NCBI RefSeq assembly: GCF_016019955.1 | Contig: NZ_JAECRZ010000004.1 | Span: 1-64,000, forward strand | Origin: Thiosulfatihalobacter marinus | GTDB lineage: Bacteria; Pseudomonadota; Alphaproteobacteria; Rhodobacterales; Rhodobacteraceae | Length of the DNA stretch: 64,000 nt | Direction of reading: 5' to 3' | Shown here: positions 27,397 through 35,680 of the stretch, piece after piece | Numbering within the stretch: the first letter of the stretch is position 1 | How the letters are laid out: each line of letters starts with the position of its first letter | Program-made: the position numbers and the translations under genes | Notes under the pieces: generated by a model | Told to the model about the DNA's origin: nothing | What the model saw: only the letters and a program-made list of their open reading frames with translations | Database searches by the model: none

Positions 27397-28937
27397 AACC
27401 CGTCCGCCTGATCCGCGGATTTCTGACGGTCGGTTTCTGGACCCTGATGAGCCGCGTGCTGGGCTTTGCGCGCGAAATCCTGATCCTGGCCTATATCGGG
27501 CCGGGCAGCGCGCTGGACGCGTTTGTCGCCGCCTTCCGTCTGCCCAACATGTTCCGCCGCTTCTTTGCCGAAGGCGCGTTCAATGCCGCCTTCGTGCCGA
27601 TGTTTTCCAAGAAATACGAAGCCGGTGAAGACGCTCAGGCCTTTGGGCGCGATGCCTTCAACCTGCTGGCCTGTGCGGTGCTGGCGCTGACGGCGCTGGC
27701 GATGATCTTCATGCCGGCGCTGGTCTGGGCCACCGCCGAAGGGTTTTACGGCGACGAAAGGTTCGATCTGACGATCGGCTTCGGGCGCATTGTCTTTCCC
27801 TATATCTTCTTCATGTCGCTGGCGGCGCTGTTTTCCGGCGTGCTGAATGCCACCGGGCGTTTCGCCGCCGCCGCTGCCGCGCCGGTGCTGCTCAACGTGC
27901 TGGTGGTCCCGGCGCTGATCGTCGGGGCGGCCATCGGCGGGGACGTGGTGATGTGGCTGGTCTGGACAATCCCCGTGGCCGGGGTGGCCCAGCTTGTGCT
28001 GGTCTGGGTCGCGGCGGCGCGGGCGGGCATCTCGATCCGCCCCGGCCTGCCCCGGCTGACCCCGGACACGCGGCGCATGGTCAGGATCGCGGTGCCCGCC
28101 GCGCTGGCCTCGGGGGTCATGCAGATCAATCTGGTTGTCGGCCAGATCGTTGCCTCGGCCACGCCCGGCGCCGTCAGCTGGCTGTTCGCCGCGGACCGGC
28201 TGTATCAGCTGCCCCTCGGGGTCGTGGGCATCGCCGTGGGCATCGTTCTGCTGCCCGACCTGTCCCGCAGGCTCAAGGCCGGGGATGACGACGGCGCGCG
28301 CCATGCGTTTTCGCGCGCCGGTGAATTTGCCCTGTTCCTCACCATCCCCTGCGCCGTCGCCTTTCTGGTGATCCCGCTGCCGCTGGTCTCGGTCCTGTTC
28401 GAGCGCGGCGCCACCTCGGCCGATGACAGCGCCGCCATCGCCGTTGCCGTGGCGATCTACGGGCTGGGCCTGCCCGCCTTCGTGCTGCAAAAGCTGTTGC
28501 AGCCGCTTTACTTTGCGCGCGAGGACACGCGCCGCCCGTTTCATTTTGCCCTCTGGTCCATGGTGGTGAACGCCGGACTGGCTTTTGGGCTCTCGCCGTT
28601 TCTTTCCTGGATGGCCCCGGCCATTGCCGCCTCGGTATCGGCCTGGGTCATGGTGGCCCAGCTTGGGCTGGGCGCGCGGCGCTATGGCAGCGTGGCCAGG
28701 TTCGATGATCGCCTGCGCACCCGCATCTGGCGGATTTGCCTGTGTTCCGGCATCATGGCCGCCGCCCTGTGGGGTGCCACCCTGATCCTGTCGCCATGGC
28801 TCGGGATGCCCGGCTGGCGCTATGGCGCTTTGCTGGCGCTGATTTCCATTGGCGCGGCGGTGTATTTCCTGTTCGCCCATATCACCCGCGCCTTCCGGTT
28901 TTCCGATCTGCGCAGCGCCGCCCGACGCGGCGGCTGA
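27393..28937 (+). CDS. murJ: Lipid II flippase MurJ (MviN)
   Basis: The 514-residue protein has about fourteen membrane segments and moves lipid II across the inner membrane for peptidoglycan synthesis. The N-terminus, FLTVGFWTLMSRVLGFAREI, and PNMFRRFFAEGAFNAAFVP are signature sequences of MurJ. It starts at GTG 27393, overlapping the glnD stop (GTGA). glnD-murJ adjacency is common in alphaproteobacteria. The preceding lpoA-like gene extends the cell-wall theme. No residue loss is apparent. Confidence 0.95.
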   Translation: MKPVRLIRGFLTVGFWTLMSRVLGFAREILILAYIGPGSALDAFVAAFRLPNMFRRFFAEGAFNAAFVPMFSKKYEAGEDAQAFGRDAFNLLACAVLALTALAMIFMPALVWATAEGFYGDERFDLTIGFGRIVFPYIFFMSLAALFSGVLNATGRFAAAAAAPVLLNVLVVPALIVGAAIGGDVVMWLVWTIPVAGVAQLVLVWVAAARAGISIRPGLPRLTPDTRRMVRIAVPAALASGVMQINLVVGQIVASATPGAVSWLFAADRLYQLPLGVVGIAVGIVLLPDLSRRLKAGDDDGARHAFSRAGEFALFLTIPCAVAFLVIPLPLVSVLFERGATSADDSAAIAVAVAIYGLGLPAFVLQKLLQPLYFAREDTRRPFHFALWSMVVNAGLAFGLSPFLSWMAPAIAASVSAWVMVAQLGLGARRYGSVARFDDRLRTRIWRICLCSGIMAAALWGATLILSPWLGMPGWRYGALLALISIGAAVYFLFAHITRAFRFSDLRSAARRGG

Positions 28938-29011
28938 AGAAAACGGTTGCCCGCGCCACTCAACTGCCGTTTCATCGCCGGATATTTTGCGCAGAATGGG
29001 AGCACCCTGAA

Positions 29012-29530
29012 ATGTCCAACTGGATCATCATGCTGATCGTCGGCATCCTGTCACTTGTGGCGGGCATCGTCGCATTGGCCAATCCGTTTGCCGCCTCGAT
29101 AACGGCCACATTGCTGGCGGGGTGGTCCTTTTTCATCCTCGGCATCATCCAGATCGTCGCCGCCCTGCGCGCCGACGGCGCCGGCGCCAAGGTGGTCGGC
29201 GTGCTGCTGGGCCTCGTTGCCCTGATCATCGGCATCAACCTCGTGGCCGAGCCGCTCCGCGGCGTTGTCACCCTGACAATGGTGGCGGGGATCATGTTTC
29301 TTGCCTCGGGCATCTTCAAGGCCTGGATCGGTTTTTCCGGCGCTCAGGGGCCGTTGCGCAGCGCCCTGATGATCTCGGGCCTGGTGTCGATCATACTTGG
29401 CGTCATGGTGCTGGCCAATTTCCCGCAATCGGCGGCGGTTGTGCTTGGCATCCTGCTTGCGGTCGAACTGCTGTCCAACGGTGTCAGCGCCATAGCGCTG
29501 GCCCTGCTGACACGGCGCGCCAGACCCTGA
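29012..29530 (+). CDS. HdeD-family small membrane protein
   Basis: The 172-residue protein is almost entirely hydrophobic, with about six membrane segments in two repeats of three (IIMLIVGILSLVAGIVAL and SALMISGLVSIILGVMVL share the pattern). This is the DUF308/HdeD family. HdeD is linked to acid resistance in E. coli, but the role elsewhere is unknown. The ATG at 29012 has GGGAG upstream. The open frame extends left without support. It ends three bases before the convergent rhomboid gene. Confidence 0.8.
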   Translation: MSNWIIMLIVGILSLVAGIVALANPFAASITATLLAGWSFFILGIIQIVAALRADGAGAKVVGVLLGLVALIIGINLVAEPLRGVVTLTMVAGIMFLASGIFKAWIGFSGAQGPLRSALMISGLVSIILGVMVLANFPQSAAVVLGILLAVELLSNGVSAIALALLTRRARP

Positions 29531-29533
29531 GGG

Positions 29534-30220
29534 TCAATCGTGGCGGATCATTTCCCTGATCCGCCGCCACCCGCCGGGCACCAGCAGGAAGGACAACAGA
29601 AACCCGGCCACGAACCCGGCCACATCGGCCACCCAGTCCGGCGTGCCGCCAAACACCAGGCTGAACACCAGCTGGATCGTCACCAGGATTCCGATCAGCG
29701 AAAACGCCCGCGCCTGCGGTGCCCCCACCGCGCCCAGCCGGACCCACAACAGGAACGTGAACGCGCCGATCAGCCCGTAAACACCGGGATACGACCCCAC
29801 CAGCGGCACCGGGCTGCCGGTGATCAGCGCGAATCCCAGCGCGCCGGACACGCCCGACAGCACAAAGATCAACAGCGTCGCCAGCCCCGAAAACACCTCG
29901 CCCACCATCTTGCCCATCGCCAGAAGCAGCACACCGCCAAACAACGCATGGGTCATATTGGCATGGATGAACAGATAGCTCACAAACCGGAGCAGGTGCT
30001 CGGGCACCCAGCGGTTATTGTCCAGCATCCATTGGAATATCTCCGCCGAAAACGCGTATTTCTGCACCGCCGCCAACCGCCAGCCAATGGCCCCCGGCCC
30101 GCCGATCATGCCCTTGGACCCGGCCCAGAACGCCACTTCGACCCCCATGACCACCAGAAAAAGCGCCGCCACGACGGGCGGCAGCGGGTTGATCGCCTTG
30201 GGGGATTGAGAACTGCTCAT
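29534..30220 (-). CDS. Rhomboid-family membrane protein, catalytic residues replaced
   Basis: The 228-residue protein has six or so membrane segments and the rhomboid fold landmarks: [12 protein letters not shown] (loop and helix 2), GVYGLIGAF (helix 4) and the GFVAGFLLS of helix 6. Aligned without gaps on GlpG, the catalytic serine position holds Tyr144 (GSYPGVYG instead of GxSG) and the catalytic histidine position holds Asp199 (ADVAGFVAG instead of AHxxG). It is therefore probably not a protease but a pseudo-rhomboid that binds or chaperones membrane proteins. AAGGAG supports the start at 30220. It is divergent from trpS and convergent with hdeD. Confidence 0.82.
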   Translation of the reverse strand: MSSSQSPKAINPLPPVVAALFLVVMGVEVAFWAGSKGMIGGPGAIGWRLAAVQKYAFSAEIFQWMLDNNRWVPEHLLRFVSYLFIHANMTHALFGGVLLLAMGKMVGEVFSGLATLLIFVLSGVSGALGFALITGSPVPLVGSYPGVYGLIGAFTFLLWVRLGAVGAPQARAFSLIGILVTIQLVFSLVFGGTPDWVADVAGFVAGFLLSFLLVPGGWRRIREMIRHD

Positions 30221-30294
30221 GCCTGCGCTCCTTGACGGCAATTTTCCCCATGGGTAAGGCAAGCGCACGCGTAAATCCAGACGGAGTATTTCCC

Positions 30295-31335
30295 ATGAAC
30301 GAGGCGGTCCAAACGTCCTCATCCTTCACCCCGCGGGTCTTCTCGGGCATCCAACCCTCGGGCGGCCTGACCCTGGGCAACTATCTTGGCGCCATGAAGC
30401 GTTTTGTCGACATGCAGAACCAGGGCGCGTTCCAGACCGTCTACTGCATGGTCGATCTGCACGCCATCACCGTCTGGCAGGATCCCGAAAAGCTGCGCCA
30501 TGCCACGCGCGAGTTGTGCGCCGGATTCATCGCCGCCGGAATCGACCCGGACAAATCGATCCTGTTCAACCAAAGCCAGGTGGCGGAACATGCGCAGCTG
30601 GCCTGGATCTTCAACTGCGTCGCCCGCATGGGCTGGATGCAGCGCATGACCCAGTGGAAGGACAAGGCCGGCAAGAACCAGCAGAACGCCTCGCTGGGCC
30701 TGTTTGCCTATCCCGCGCTGATGGCTGCCGACATCCTGGTCTACCGCGCCACCCACGTGCCCGTGGGCGAGGACCAGAAACAGCACCTGGAACTCACCCG
30801 CGACGTGGCGATCAAGTTCAACCACGATTATGGCGTTGATTTCTTCCCCATCACCGAACCGGTGATCGAAGGCGCCGCCACGCGCGTGATGTCGCTGCGC
30901 GACGGCTCCAGGAAGATGTCGAAATCCGATCCGTCCGACGCCTCCCGCATCAACATGACGGATGATGCCGACACCATCGCCAAAAAGATCCGCAAAGCGA
31001 AAACCGATCCCGATGCTCTCCCGTCCGAGGCCGACGGGCTCCAGGACCGCCCCGAGGCGCGCAACCTGGTCAATATCTACGCCGCCCTGTCCGAACAACC
31101 GGTCGATCAGGTGCTGCGCGACATGGGCGGCAAACAATTCTCGCAGTTCAAGCCGATCCTGTCCGATCTCGCGGTTGACAAACTGTCGCCGATTTCCACC
31201 GAGATGGCCCGCCTGATGCAGGATCCGGCGGAGATCGACCGCATCCTGGGCCACGGCGCCCGGCAGGCCCGCGCCCTCGCCGCGCCGATCCTGCAAAAAA
31301 CCTACGATATCGTTGGGATGATTTCCGCGCGCTGA
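30295..31335 (+). CDS. trpS: Tryptophanyl-tRNA synthetase
   Basis: The 346-residue class I aminoacyl-tRNA synthetase charges tRNA-Trp. The nucleotide-binding [11 protein letters not shown] corresponds to the HIGH motif, and [10 protein letters not shown] is the KMSKS loop. [12 protein letters not shown] and [15 protein letters not shown] are TrpRS-specific. The ATG at 30295 has GGAG at proper distance. The frame is open 21 codons further upstream, into the divergent promoter region, without support. A strong terminator follows. Confidence 0.97.
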   Translation: MNEAVQTSSSFTPRVFSGIQPSGGLTLGNYLGAMKRFVDMQNQGAFQTVYCMVDLHAITVWQDPEKLRHATRELCAGFIAAGIDPDKSILFNQSQVAEHAQLAWIFNCVARMGWMQRMTQWKDKAGKNQQNASLGLFAYPALMAADILVYRATHVPVGEDQKQHLELTRDVAIKFNHDYGVDFFPITEPVIEGAATRVMSLRDGSRKMSKSDPSDASRINMTDDADTIAKKIRKAKTDPDALPSEADGLQDRPEARNLVNIYAALSEQPVDQVLRDMGGKQFSQFKPILSDLAVDKLSPISTEMARLMQDPAEIDRILGHGARQARALAAPILQKTYDIVGMISAR

Positions 31336-31365
31336 CCTCACGCTCGGCAGATCAACTTGCTCCCG

Positions 31366-31399
31366 AAAAAGGCGCGGCCGCAGGGCACGCGCCTTTTTT
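31366..31399 (+). terminator. Rho-independent terminator after trpS
   Basis: The arms AAAAAGGCGCG (31366-31376) and CGCGCCTTTTT (31388-31398) pair perfectly over 11 bases around an 11-base loop, followed by another T. It lies 30 bases after the trpS stop. Confidence 0.9.
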
Positions 31400-31520
31400 A
31401 TCTGCCTGTTTCGCGGGCAATTCAGCCCCAACCGCGGCACGCAAGCAGGAAAGACACCCATCCTTGCCGCAACGCGGCATTTTCGTCACGAATCTGTCGC
31501 ATCCCGGGTCTAATGTCTTC

Positions 31521-31629
31521 AGACATCACCGGCGACATTCCCGTCGCCCTCCCAAATGAAACAAGTCATTTCAAAATTCCTTTTCATCACCTGATCTTTC
31601 GCCCCCGGCCCTCCCCGGCCGGGGGTTTT
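31521..31629 (+). ncRNA. Candidate small RNA with its own terminator
   Basis: Two perfect stem-loops, GGCGAC/GTCGCC (31531-31548) and AAATGA/TCATTT (31554-31571), are followed by a Rho-independent terminator, CCCCCGGCC/GGCCGGGGG with TTTT (31602-31629). No reading frame ends here, and trpS already has its own terminator at 31399. A -10-like TCTAAT lies at 31509-31514, but the -35 is weak. The start is therefore a guess at about 31521. The segment could instead be an attenuator or leader of the downstream aminotransferase gene. Confidence 0.42.
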
Positions 31630-31690
31630 CCGTATGGACCTCCACCGCGCGCCGCCCTACTCTCGCGCCGCATCAGCGAGGGAGAGCATC

Positions 31691-32554
31691 ATGGCAGTCG
31701 GCACCAATATCCGCACCTATTTCAACGGCGCGTGGCATGACGGCGACGTACCGGTCATGCGGGCGGCAGATCACGGCGCCTGGCTGGGTTCTGGCGTGTT
31801 CGACGGCGCGCGTTTCGTCGGCGGGTTGATGCCCGATCTGGACAAACACTGCGCGCGCGCCAACCGCTCCGCCGAGGCGCTGATGCTCAAGCCGACCATG
31901 TCGACCGCAGAAATGGTCGACATCGTGCACGAAGGCGTGAAAGCCTATGACAAGGACGCGGCCGTCTATATCCGCCCCATGTATTGGGGCATTGGTGGCG
32001 ACGTGACCGCCATCGTCCCCAATCAGGAAGAAACCGGCTTTGCCATCTGTCTCGAACAGATCCCCATGGCCCCGCCCGAGGCAGGCGCCACCCTCACCCG
32101 CACCCGCTTTCGCCGCCCCGTGCTCGAAGACGCGGTGGTCAACGCCAAGGCGGGCTGCCTCTATCCCAACAACGCAAGGATGCTGGCCGAGGCACGCGCC
32201 AGGGGCTTTGCCAACGCGCTGGTGGCCGACGCCATGGGCAACGTCGCCGAAACCGCCACCGCCAATATCTTCATGGTGCGCGACGGCGAGGTGTTCACGC
32301 CAATTCCCAATGGCACCTTTCTGGCCGGAATCACCCGTGCCCGCCACATCGAAAACCTGCGCGCCGATGGTGTGATCGTGCATGAAACCGTGCTGGGCTT
32401 TGCCGATTTCGAGAACGCGGACGAGGTGTTCATGTCCGGCAACATGAACAAGGTCACGCCCGTCACCGCCTTTGACGACCGCCAGTATCAGGTTGGCCCG
32501 GTCACGCGCCTTGTGCGCGACATGTATTGGGACTGGGCACGGTCCACCGCCTGA
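31691..32554 (+). CDS. ilvE: Branched-chain-amino-acid aminotransferase family protein
   Basis: The 287-residue fold-type IV PLP enzyme transfers amino groups between glutamate and leucine, isoleucine or valine keto acids. The PLP lysine is in VVNAKAGCLYPNN near residue 155, the cofactor-binding NVAETATANIF lies near 195, and the YIRPMYWG segment is characteristic. The protein is slightly short compared with the usual 300 or more residues of IlvE, so a related activity (D-amino acid or aminodeoxychorismate lyase-like) cannot be fully excluded. GGGAGAG precedes the ATG. A candidate sRNA or leader lies directly upstream. Confidence 0.85.
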   Translation: MAVGTNIRTYFNGAWHDGDVPVMRAADHGAWLGSGVFDGARFVGGLMPDLDKHCARANRSAEALMLKPTMSTAEMVDIVHEGVKAYDKDAAVYIRPMYWGIGGDVTAIVPNQEETGFAICLEQIPMAPPEAGATLTRTRFRRPVLEDAVVNAKAGCLYPNNARMLAEARARGFANALVADAMGNVAETATANIFMVRDGEVFTPIPNGTFLAGITRARHIENLRADGVIVHETVLGFADFENADEVFMSGNMNKVTPVTAFDDRQYQVGPVTRLVRDMYWDWARSTA

Positions 32555-32619
32555 ACCGGCGACGCAACAGTTGCGAAACGGCGCGCTTGCCGCCATGATC
32601 CGCCCAAACGGAGGATTTG

Positions 32620-33075
32620 ATGCGTAAGTTCCTGGTGGTGCTGGATGACAGCCGCGAATGCCTGAACGCCATGCGCTTTGCCGCGATGCGCGCCGCCAAT
32701 ACCGGCGGCGGCGTCAAGATCCTGTCGGTCATCCCGCCCGAGGAGTTCAATCACTGGATCGGCGTCGGGGACATCATGCGCGAAGAAACCCGCGAACGCA
32801 TCGAGGTGCATTTCGAAGTGTTCGCCAAATGGATGCGCGACCGTCAGAATGTCGATCCCGAACTGGTGATCCGCGAAGGCGAGGCAGTGTCCGAAATCCT
32901 GGCCGAGATCCGCGAAGACCCCACCATCGGCGTGCTTGTGCTGGGCGCCGGCACCGACCGCAAGGGCCCCGGCCCGCTGGTCTCGCAGCTGTCGCGCAAC
33001 TCGGGTAGCCTGCCGGTGCCGATCACCATCGTGCCCGGCGACCTGTCCAAGGAGCAGCTGGAAGCGGTGACCTGA
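32620..33075 (+). CDS. Universal stress protein (UspA family)
   Basis: The 151-residue protein has one Usp domain starting MRKFLVVLDDSRECLNAMRFA. The GxxGxG-like ATP-binding region (LGAGTDRKGPGPLVSQL) and the C-terminal VPITIVPGDLS are visible. Members help cells survive starvation and oxidative stress. Their molecular action is mostly unknown. GGAGG sits five bases before the ATG. It follows the aminotransferase gene by 65 bases on the same strand, possibly co-transcribed. Confidence 0.87.
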   Translation: MRKFLVVLDDSRECLNAMRFAAMRAANTGGGVKILSVIPPEEFNHWIGVGDIMREETRERIEVHFEVFAKWMRDRQNVDPELVIREGEAVSEILAEIREDPTIGVLVLGAGTDRKGPGPLVSQLSRNSGSLPVPITIVPGDLSKEQLEAVT

Positions 33076-33222
33076 CGAGGCAGCCAGAAGCGGCCTTGCG
33101 TGCAAGGCGCAGCGAATGGCGGGGATGAGCCCAATTTGACGGATATTGCAGATCCGACGAGTGACAGCCATCGCGCTTCGCATGCAGAAACGACGATGGA
33201 TGAAAGTCTTGCTTGTTTTGGG

Positions 33223-34020
33223 TCAGTCTACCCAATCCACCGCAAGGCGATGTAGCCAGTCCTTTATGAGTGCTGTGAACAATTCTGGGCGTTCGAACGC
33301 CAGCCCGTGTCCTGCGGCATCCAGAATCGCAAGGGTGGCGCGAGGATACCGTCGCATCAGGTCAACTGAATCCAGATAACCGCTTATCCAGTCCTGACGC
33401 CCAGCGACAAGCAGGCTCGGTTTCCCAAAAACCATGGCTTCTTCCGCCGAGGCAAAGCTGAAGAAGAAACGTTCCTTTACGCGTGCCTCTTGAACCTTGT
33501 CGTGAAGTTGTATTGCAGGTTTGAGTATATTTCGCCGCTTCTCCATAATCGCGCGGCTTTGAACGACCGAAAAATTCTCAAAAGACCAGATTTCGTCTTC
33601 CGGCAACTCGGACCGAATTGTAGGATCGGGTTCAAGAATTTCATGCTTGGGAAGCGGATTAGGTGAGTCCGGATTACCACCCGGAACGATCAAAGCGGCA
33701 CCTCGGACCCGGTCGGTTTGCCGGTGGATGATGCCCCGCGAAATGTAGCTGCCTCGCGAAAGACCCACCAAGGCAAATGGTTTGTCGCCCAATTGATCTA
33801 CAATGAACTCTTCTACTGAATTCAGAATGCCATCCTGGCTGTCGATTTTTTCCTGCGGCGGGCTCTTCCCGTGTCCAGGCAAATCCAGATAGATGCGTTG
33901 CCAACCGTCAGACTGCTCAAAAGCGGGCTCTAAAATTTCGACCATATGACGATGATCCAGGGTGACGCCGTGAAGCATCACGACCGGTTTGCCTTCTCCT
34001 AGGATCTTGTAGTGCAACAT
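33223..34020 (-). CDS. Alpha/beta hydrolase of atypical base composition
   Basis: The 265-residue alpha/beta-fold hydrolase has an oxyanion-hole VVMLHGVTLDH near residue 15, nucleophile elbow GLSRGSY (Ser near 90), acid in AGRQDWISG and histidine in DAAGHGLAFE, so the triad is complete. The substrate is unknown. The A+T content and codon choice (many Lys AAA, Ile ATA, Leu TTG) differ clearly from all neighbours, suggesting recent acquisition. The start is uncertain: ATG 34020 gives a normal family N-terminus, while GTG 34047 would add nine residues. It converges on the UspA gene and has a long non-coding region behind it. Confidence 0.72.
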   Translation of the reverse strand: MLHYKILGEGKPVVMLHGVTLDHRHMVEILEPAFEQSDGWQRIYLDLPGHGKSPPQEKIDSQDGILNSVEEFIVDQLGDKPFALVGLSRGSYISRGIIHRQTDRVRGAALIVPGGNPDSPNPLPKHEILEPDPTIRSELPEDEIWSFENFSVVQSRAIMEKRRNILKPAIQLHDKVQEARVKERFFFSFASAEEAMVFGKPSLLVAGRQDWISGYLDSVDLMRRYPRATLAILDAAGHGLAFERPELFTALIKDWLHRLAVDWVD

Positions 34021-34325
34021 TTTCCCGCCCCATTCCGCTGCGTTCACGAATGCAGTTTACACCTCGTTAACCCACAAGGAAAAAGTTTACGTGCAAATCG
34101 ATTGAGCACGTTCCGATAACGAGAGCCGTCATTGGCGAAACCGCAGCGAATGGTCACTTCGTCCCGCTGCGCAGACCTTGGAAGCCAGCACGGCGAATTT
34201 CTTTTACCTGCCCTGTTTTGCAAATCCTCTCGCGCCATGTCCCAACTCCAACAATTACGACCCAAATCCCAATCCACCGCACGCCCCCTTAACCCCCACC
34301 TCCCGGCACTCCCCCACCGCCGCAA

Positions 34326-34347
34326 TACCGACGTGATACCGACGTGG
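34326..34347. repeat. 11-bp tandem repeat TACCGACGTGR, two units
   Basis: The units TACCGACGTGA (34326-34336) and TACCGACGTGG (34337-34347) are head to tail. A closely related array of three clear units, plus a fourth diverged one, lies at 56943-56986. The period equals about one helical turn. The array lies in a non-coding region about 155 bases before the nfuA start. Confidence 0.6.
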
Positions 34348-34427
34348 CGCAGACCGCCGAAAACCCGCAAAACAAAGGCATTAACCATGATTCTCTCACA
34401 ATGCCAGCACCCCCGGTCAGGCTTCTG

Positions 34428-34442
34428 TTAGAATGGTTCTAA
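34428..34442. promoter_or_regulatory. ICE-like palindrome (probable Irr box) upstream of nfuA
   Basis: TTAGAA-TGG-TTCTAA is a perfect inverted repeat with a 3-base centre, extended by G on the left and AC on the right. It matches the iron-control-element pattern TTTAGAA-N3-TTCTAAA known for Irr in alphaproteobacteria. It ends four bases before the -35 of nfuA, so Irr could activate or block transcription of this iron-sulfur gene. Regulation is inferred. Confidence 0.65.
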
Positions 34443-34445
34443 ACC

Positions 34446-34476
34446 TTGACACTTCCGCAACAGAGGCGCATATCTT
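34446..34476 (+). promoter_or_regulatory. Sigma-70-type promoter of nfuA
   Basis: A consensus -35 TTGACA (34446-34451) is followed after 17 bases by CATATC (34469-34474), or after 19 bases by TATCTT. The nfuA start codon lies about 30 bases downstream, with AAGGTG as ribosome site. Confidence 0.68.
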
Positions 34477-34504
34477 TACCCAAGCGAAATAAGGTGAATC
34501 CCAG

Positions 34505-35068
34505 ATGTTCATTCAAACCGAATCCACCCCGAACCCGGCCACGCTGAAATTCCTGCCCGGCCAGACCGTGCTGGACATGGGCACCGCCGATTTCCCCACG
34601 CCCGACGGCGCCTCGGCCTCACCGCTGGCCACGCGCATCTTTTCCGTCAAGGGTGTGTCTGGTGTGTTTTTCGGCACCGATTTCGTCACCGTGACCAAGG
34701 AAGACGCGGTCGAATGGGACCACATCAAACCGGCCATTCTGGGTGCCATCATGGAGCATTTCCAGTCCGGGCAGCCGGTCATGGCGGGCGATGCCGCGCA
34801 GCCCTCCGGCCATGCCGAGCATGACGGGCCCGATGGGGAAATCGTCGGTCAGATCAAAGAGTTGCTGGACACCCGCGTGCGCCCCGCCGTGGCGCAGGAC
34901 GGCGGCGACATCACCTTTCACGGCTTTGATCGCGGCGTTGTCTACCTGCATATGCAGGGCGCCTGCGCCGGTTGCCCCTCCTCGACGCTGACCCTCAAGA
35001 TGGGGATCGAGAACCTGCTGCGCCACTACATTCCCGAAGTGACCGAAGTGCGCCCGGTCGCCGTCTAG
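34505..35068 (+). CDS. nfuA: NfuA/NifU-type iron-sulfur carrier protein
   Basis: The 187-residue Fe-S carrier has an Nfu N-terminal domain (residues 1-87, starting MFIQTESTPNPATLKFLPG) and a NifU C-terminal domain with the cluster-binding CxxC in GACAGCPSST. It delivers 4Fe-4S clusters to client enzymes. The strong promoter and adjacent ICE-like site suggest iron control. tsaB starts 21 bases later and may be co-transcribed. The succinate dehydrogenase subunit SdhB in this window is one of many possible recipients. Confidence 0.93.
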   Translation: MFIQTESTPNPATLKFLPGQTVLDMGTADFPTPDGASASPLATRIFSVKGVSGVFFGTDFVTVTKEDAVEWDHIKPAILGAIMEHFQSGQPVMAGDAAQPSGHAEHDGPDGEIVGQIKELLDTRVRPAVAQDGGDITFHGFDRGVVYLHMQGACAGCPSSTLTLKMGIENLLRHYIPEVTEVRPVAV

Positions 35069-35089
35069 GGCGCCCCGCCCGGCACCCGC

Positions 35090-35680
35090 ATGGCCCATCC
35101 CGCCCCGCTGATTCTCGGCTTTGACACGTCCGGCCCCTATTGCGCCGCGGCGCTGCTGCGTGGCGACATGCTGCTGGGCGCACAGGTGGCCGACATGAAA
35201 CGCGGACAGGCCGAAGCGCTGATGCCGCTGCTGCATGACCTGCTCGCCACCCATGATGCCACCTGGCGGGATCTGACCGCGCTTGGCGTCGGGATCGGGC
35301 CAGGCAACTTTACCGGCATCCGAATCTCCGTCGGCGCCGCGCGCGGCCTGGCGCTCGGGCTGGGCATCCCGGCGGTCGGGGTATCCACCTTCCAGGCCCT
35401 GTCCCGGGACCATGACGAACCGCATCAGGCCGCCGTGCCCGCGCCGCGCGATCAGCTTTACCTGCTGGATTCCGGCGATGCCACGCCCCGGCTGGCCCCG
35501 GCGGACGAACCCTCGGCCCTGCCCCGCCACCTGCCCCCCGCCACGCCCCGGCTGGTGCACAACATCGCCCTGTGTGCCCTGGACGGCCACCAGGGCCCGC
35601 GCCACCGCCCGGCGCCGCTTTATGTCAAACCCGCCGACGCCGCGCCGCCCCGCGATCCGGCGCCGCTGATCCTGAAATGA
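35090..35680 (+). CDS. tsaB: tRNA threonylcarbamoyladenosine biosynthesis protein TsaB
   Basis: The 196-residue ASKHA-fold protein works with TsaD and TsaE to form the t6A modification of tRNAs reading ANN codons. The N-terminal ILGFDTSGPYCAAALL and the conserved GIGPGNFTGIRISVGAARGLA are diagnostic. The length is somewhat short, and the C-terminal half is Pro/Ala-rich. The ribosome site is weak. The stop overlaps the rimI start (ATGA), and tsaB-rimI pairing is common. Confidence 0.92.
   Translation: MAHPAPLILGFDTSGPYCAAALLRGDMLLGAQVADMKRGQAEALMPLLHDLLATHDATWRDLTALGVGIGPGNFTGIRISVGAARGLALGLGIPAVGVSTFQALSRDHDEPHQAAVPAPRDQLYLLDSGDATPRLAPADEPSALPRHLPPATPRLVHNIALCALDGHQGPRHRPAPLYVKPADAAPPRDPAPLILK

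Larger units (their letters stand above)
31336..31690 (+). other. Long intergenic region between trpS and the aminotransferase
   Basis: No protein gene is seen. From left to right the region holds the trpS terminator (31366-31399), about 110 bases without recognisable signals, a candidate small RNA with successive stem-loops (31521-31629), and the ribosome site GGGAGAG of the aminotransferase gene. Confidence 0.7.
34021..34504. other. Long intergenic region upstream of nfuA
   Basis: No believable gene is seen. It has lower GC at its left end like the hydrolase gene, a 12-base word CGCAGCGAATGG (34142-34153) that also occurs on the other side of the hydrolase at 33108-33119, an 11-base tandem repeat (34326-34347), an ICE-like palindrome (34428-34442) and a sigma-70 promoter for nfuA (34446-34476). 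Confidence 0.65.

Noticed and set aside
33076..34200. Insertion sequence or genomic island around the hydrolase gene
   Set aside because: No transposase, integrase or terminal inverted repeats are seen; only base composition and one shared 12-base word support acquisition.
34044..34388. Minus-strand frame of 114 codons upstream of nfuA
   Set aside because: Trp/Arg/Gly-rich without motif, no ribosome site, and it covers the tandem repeat; treated as non-coding.
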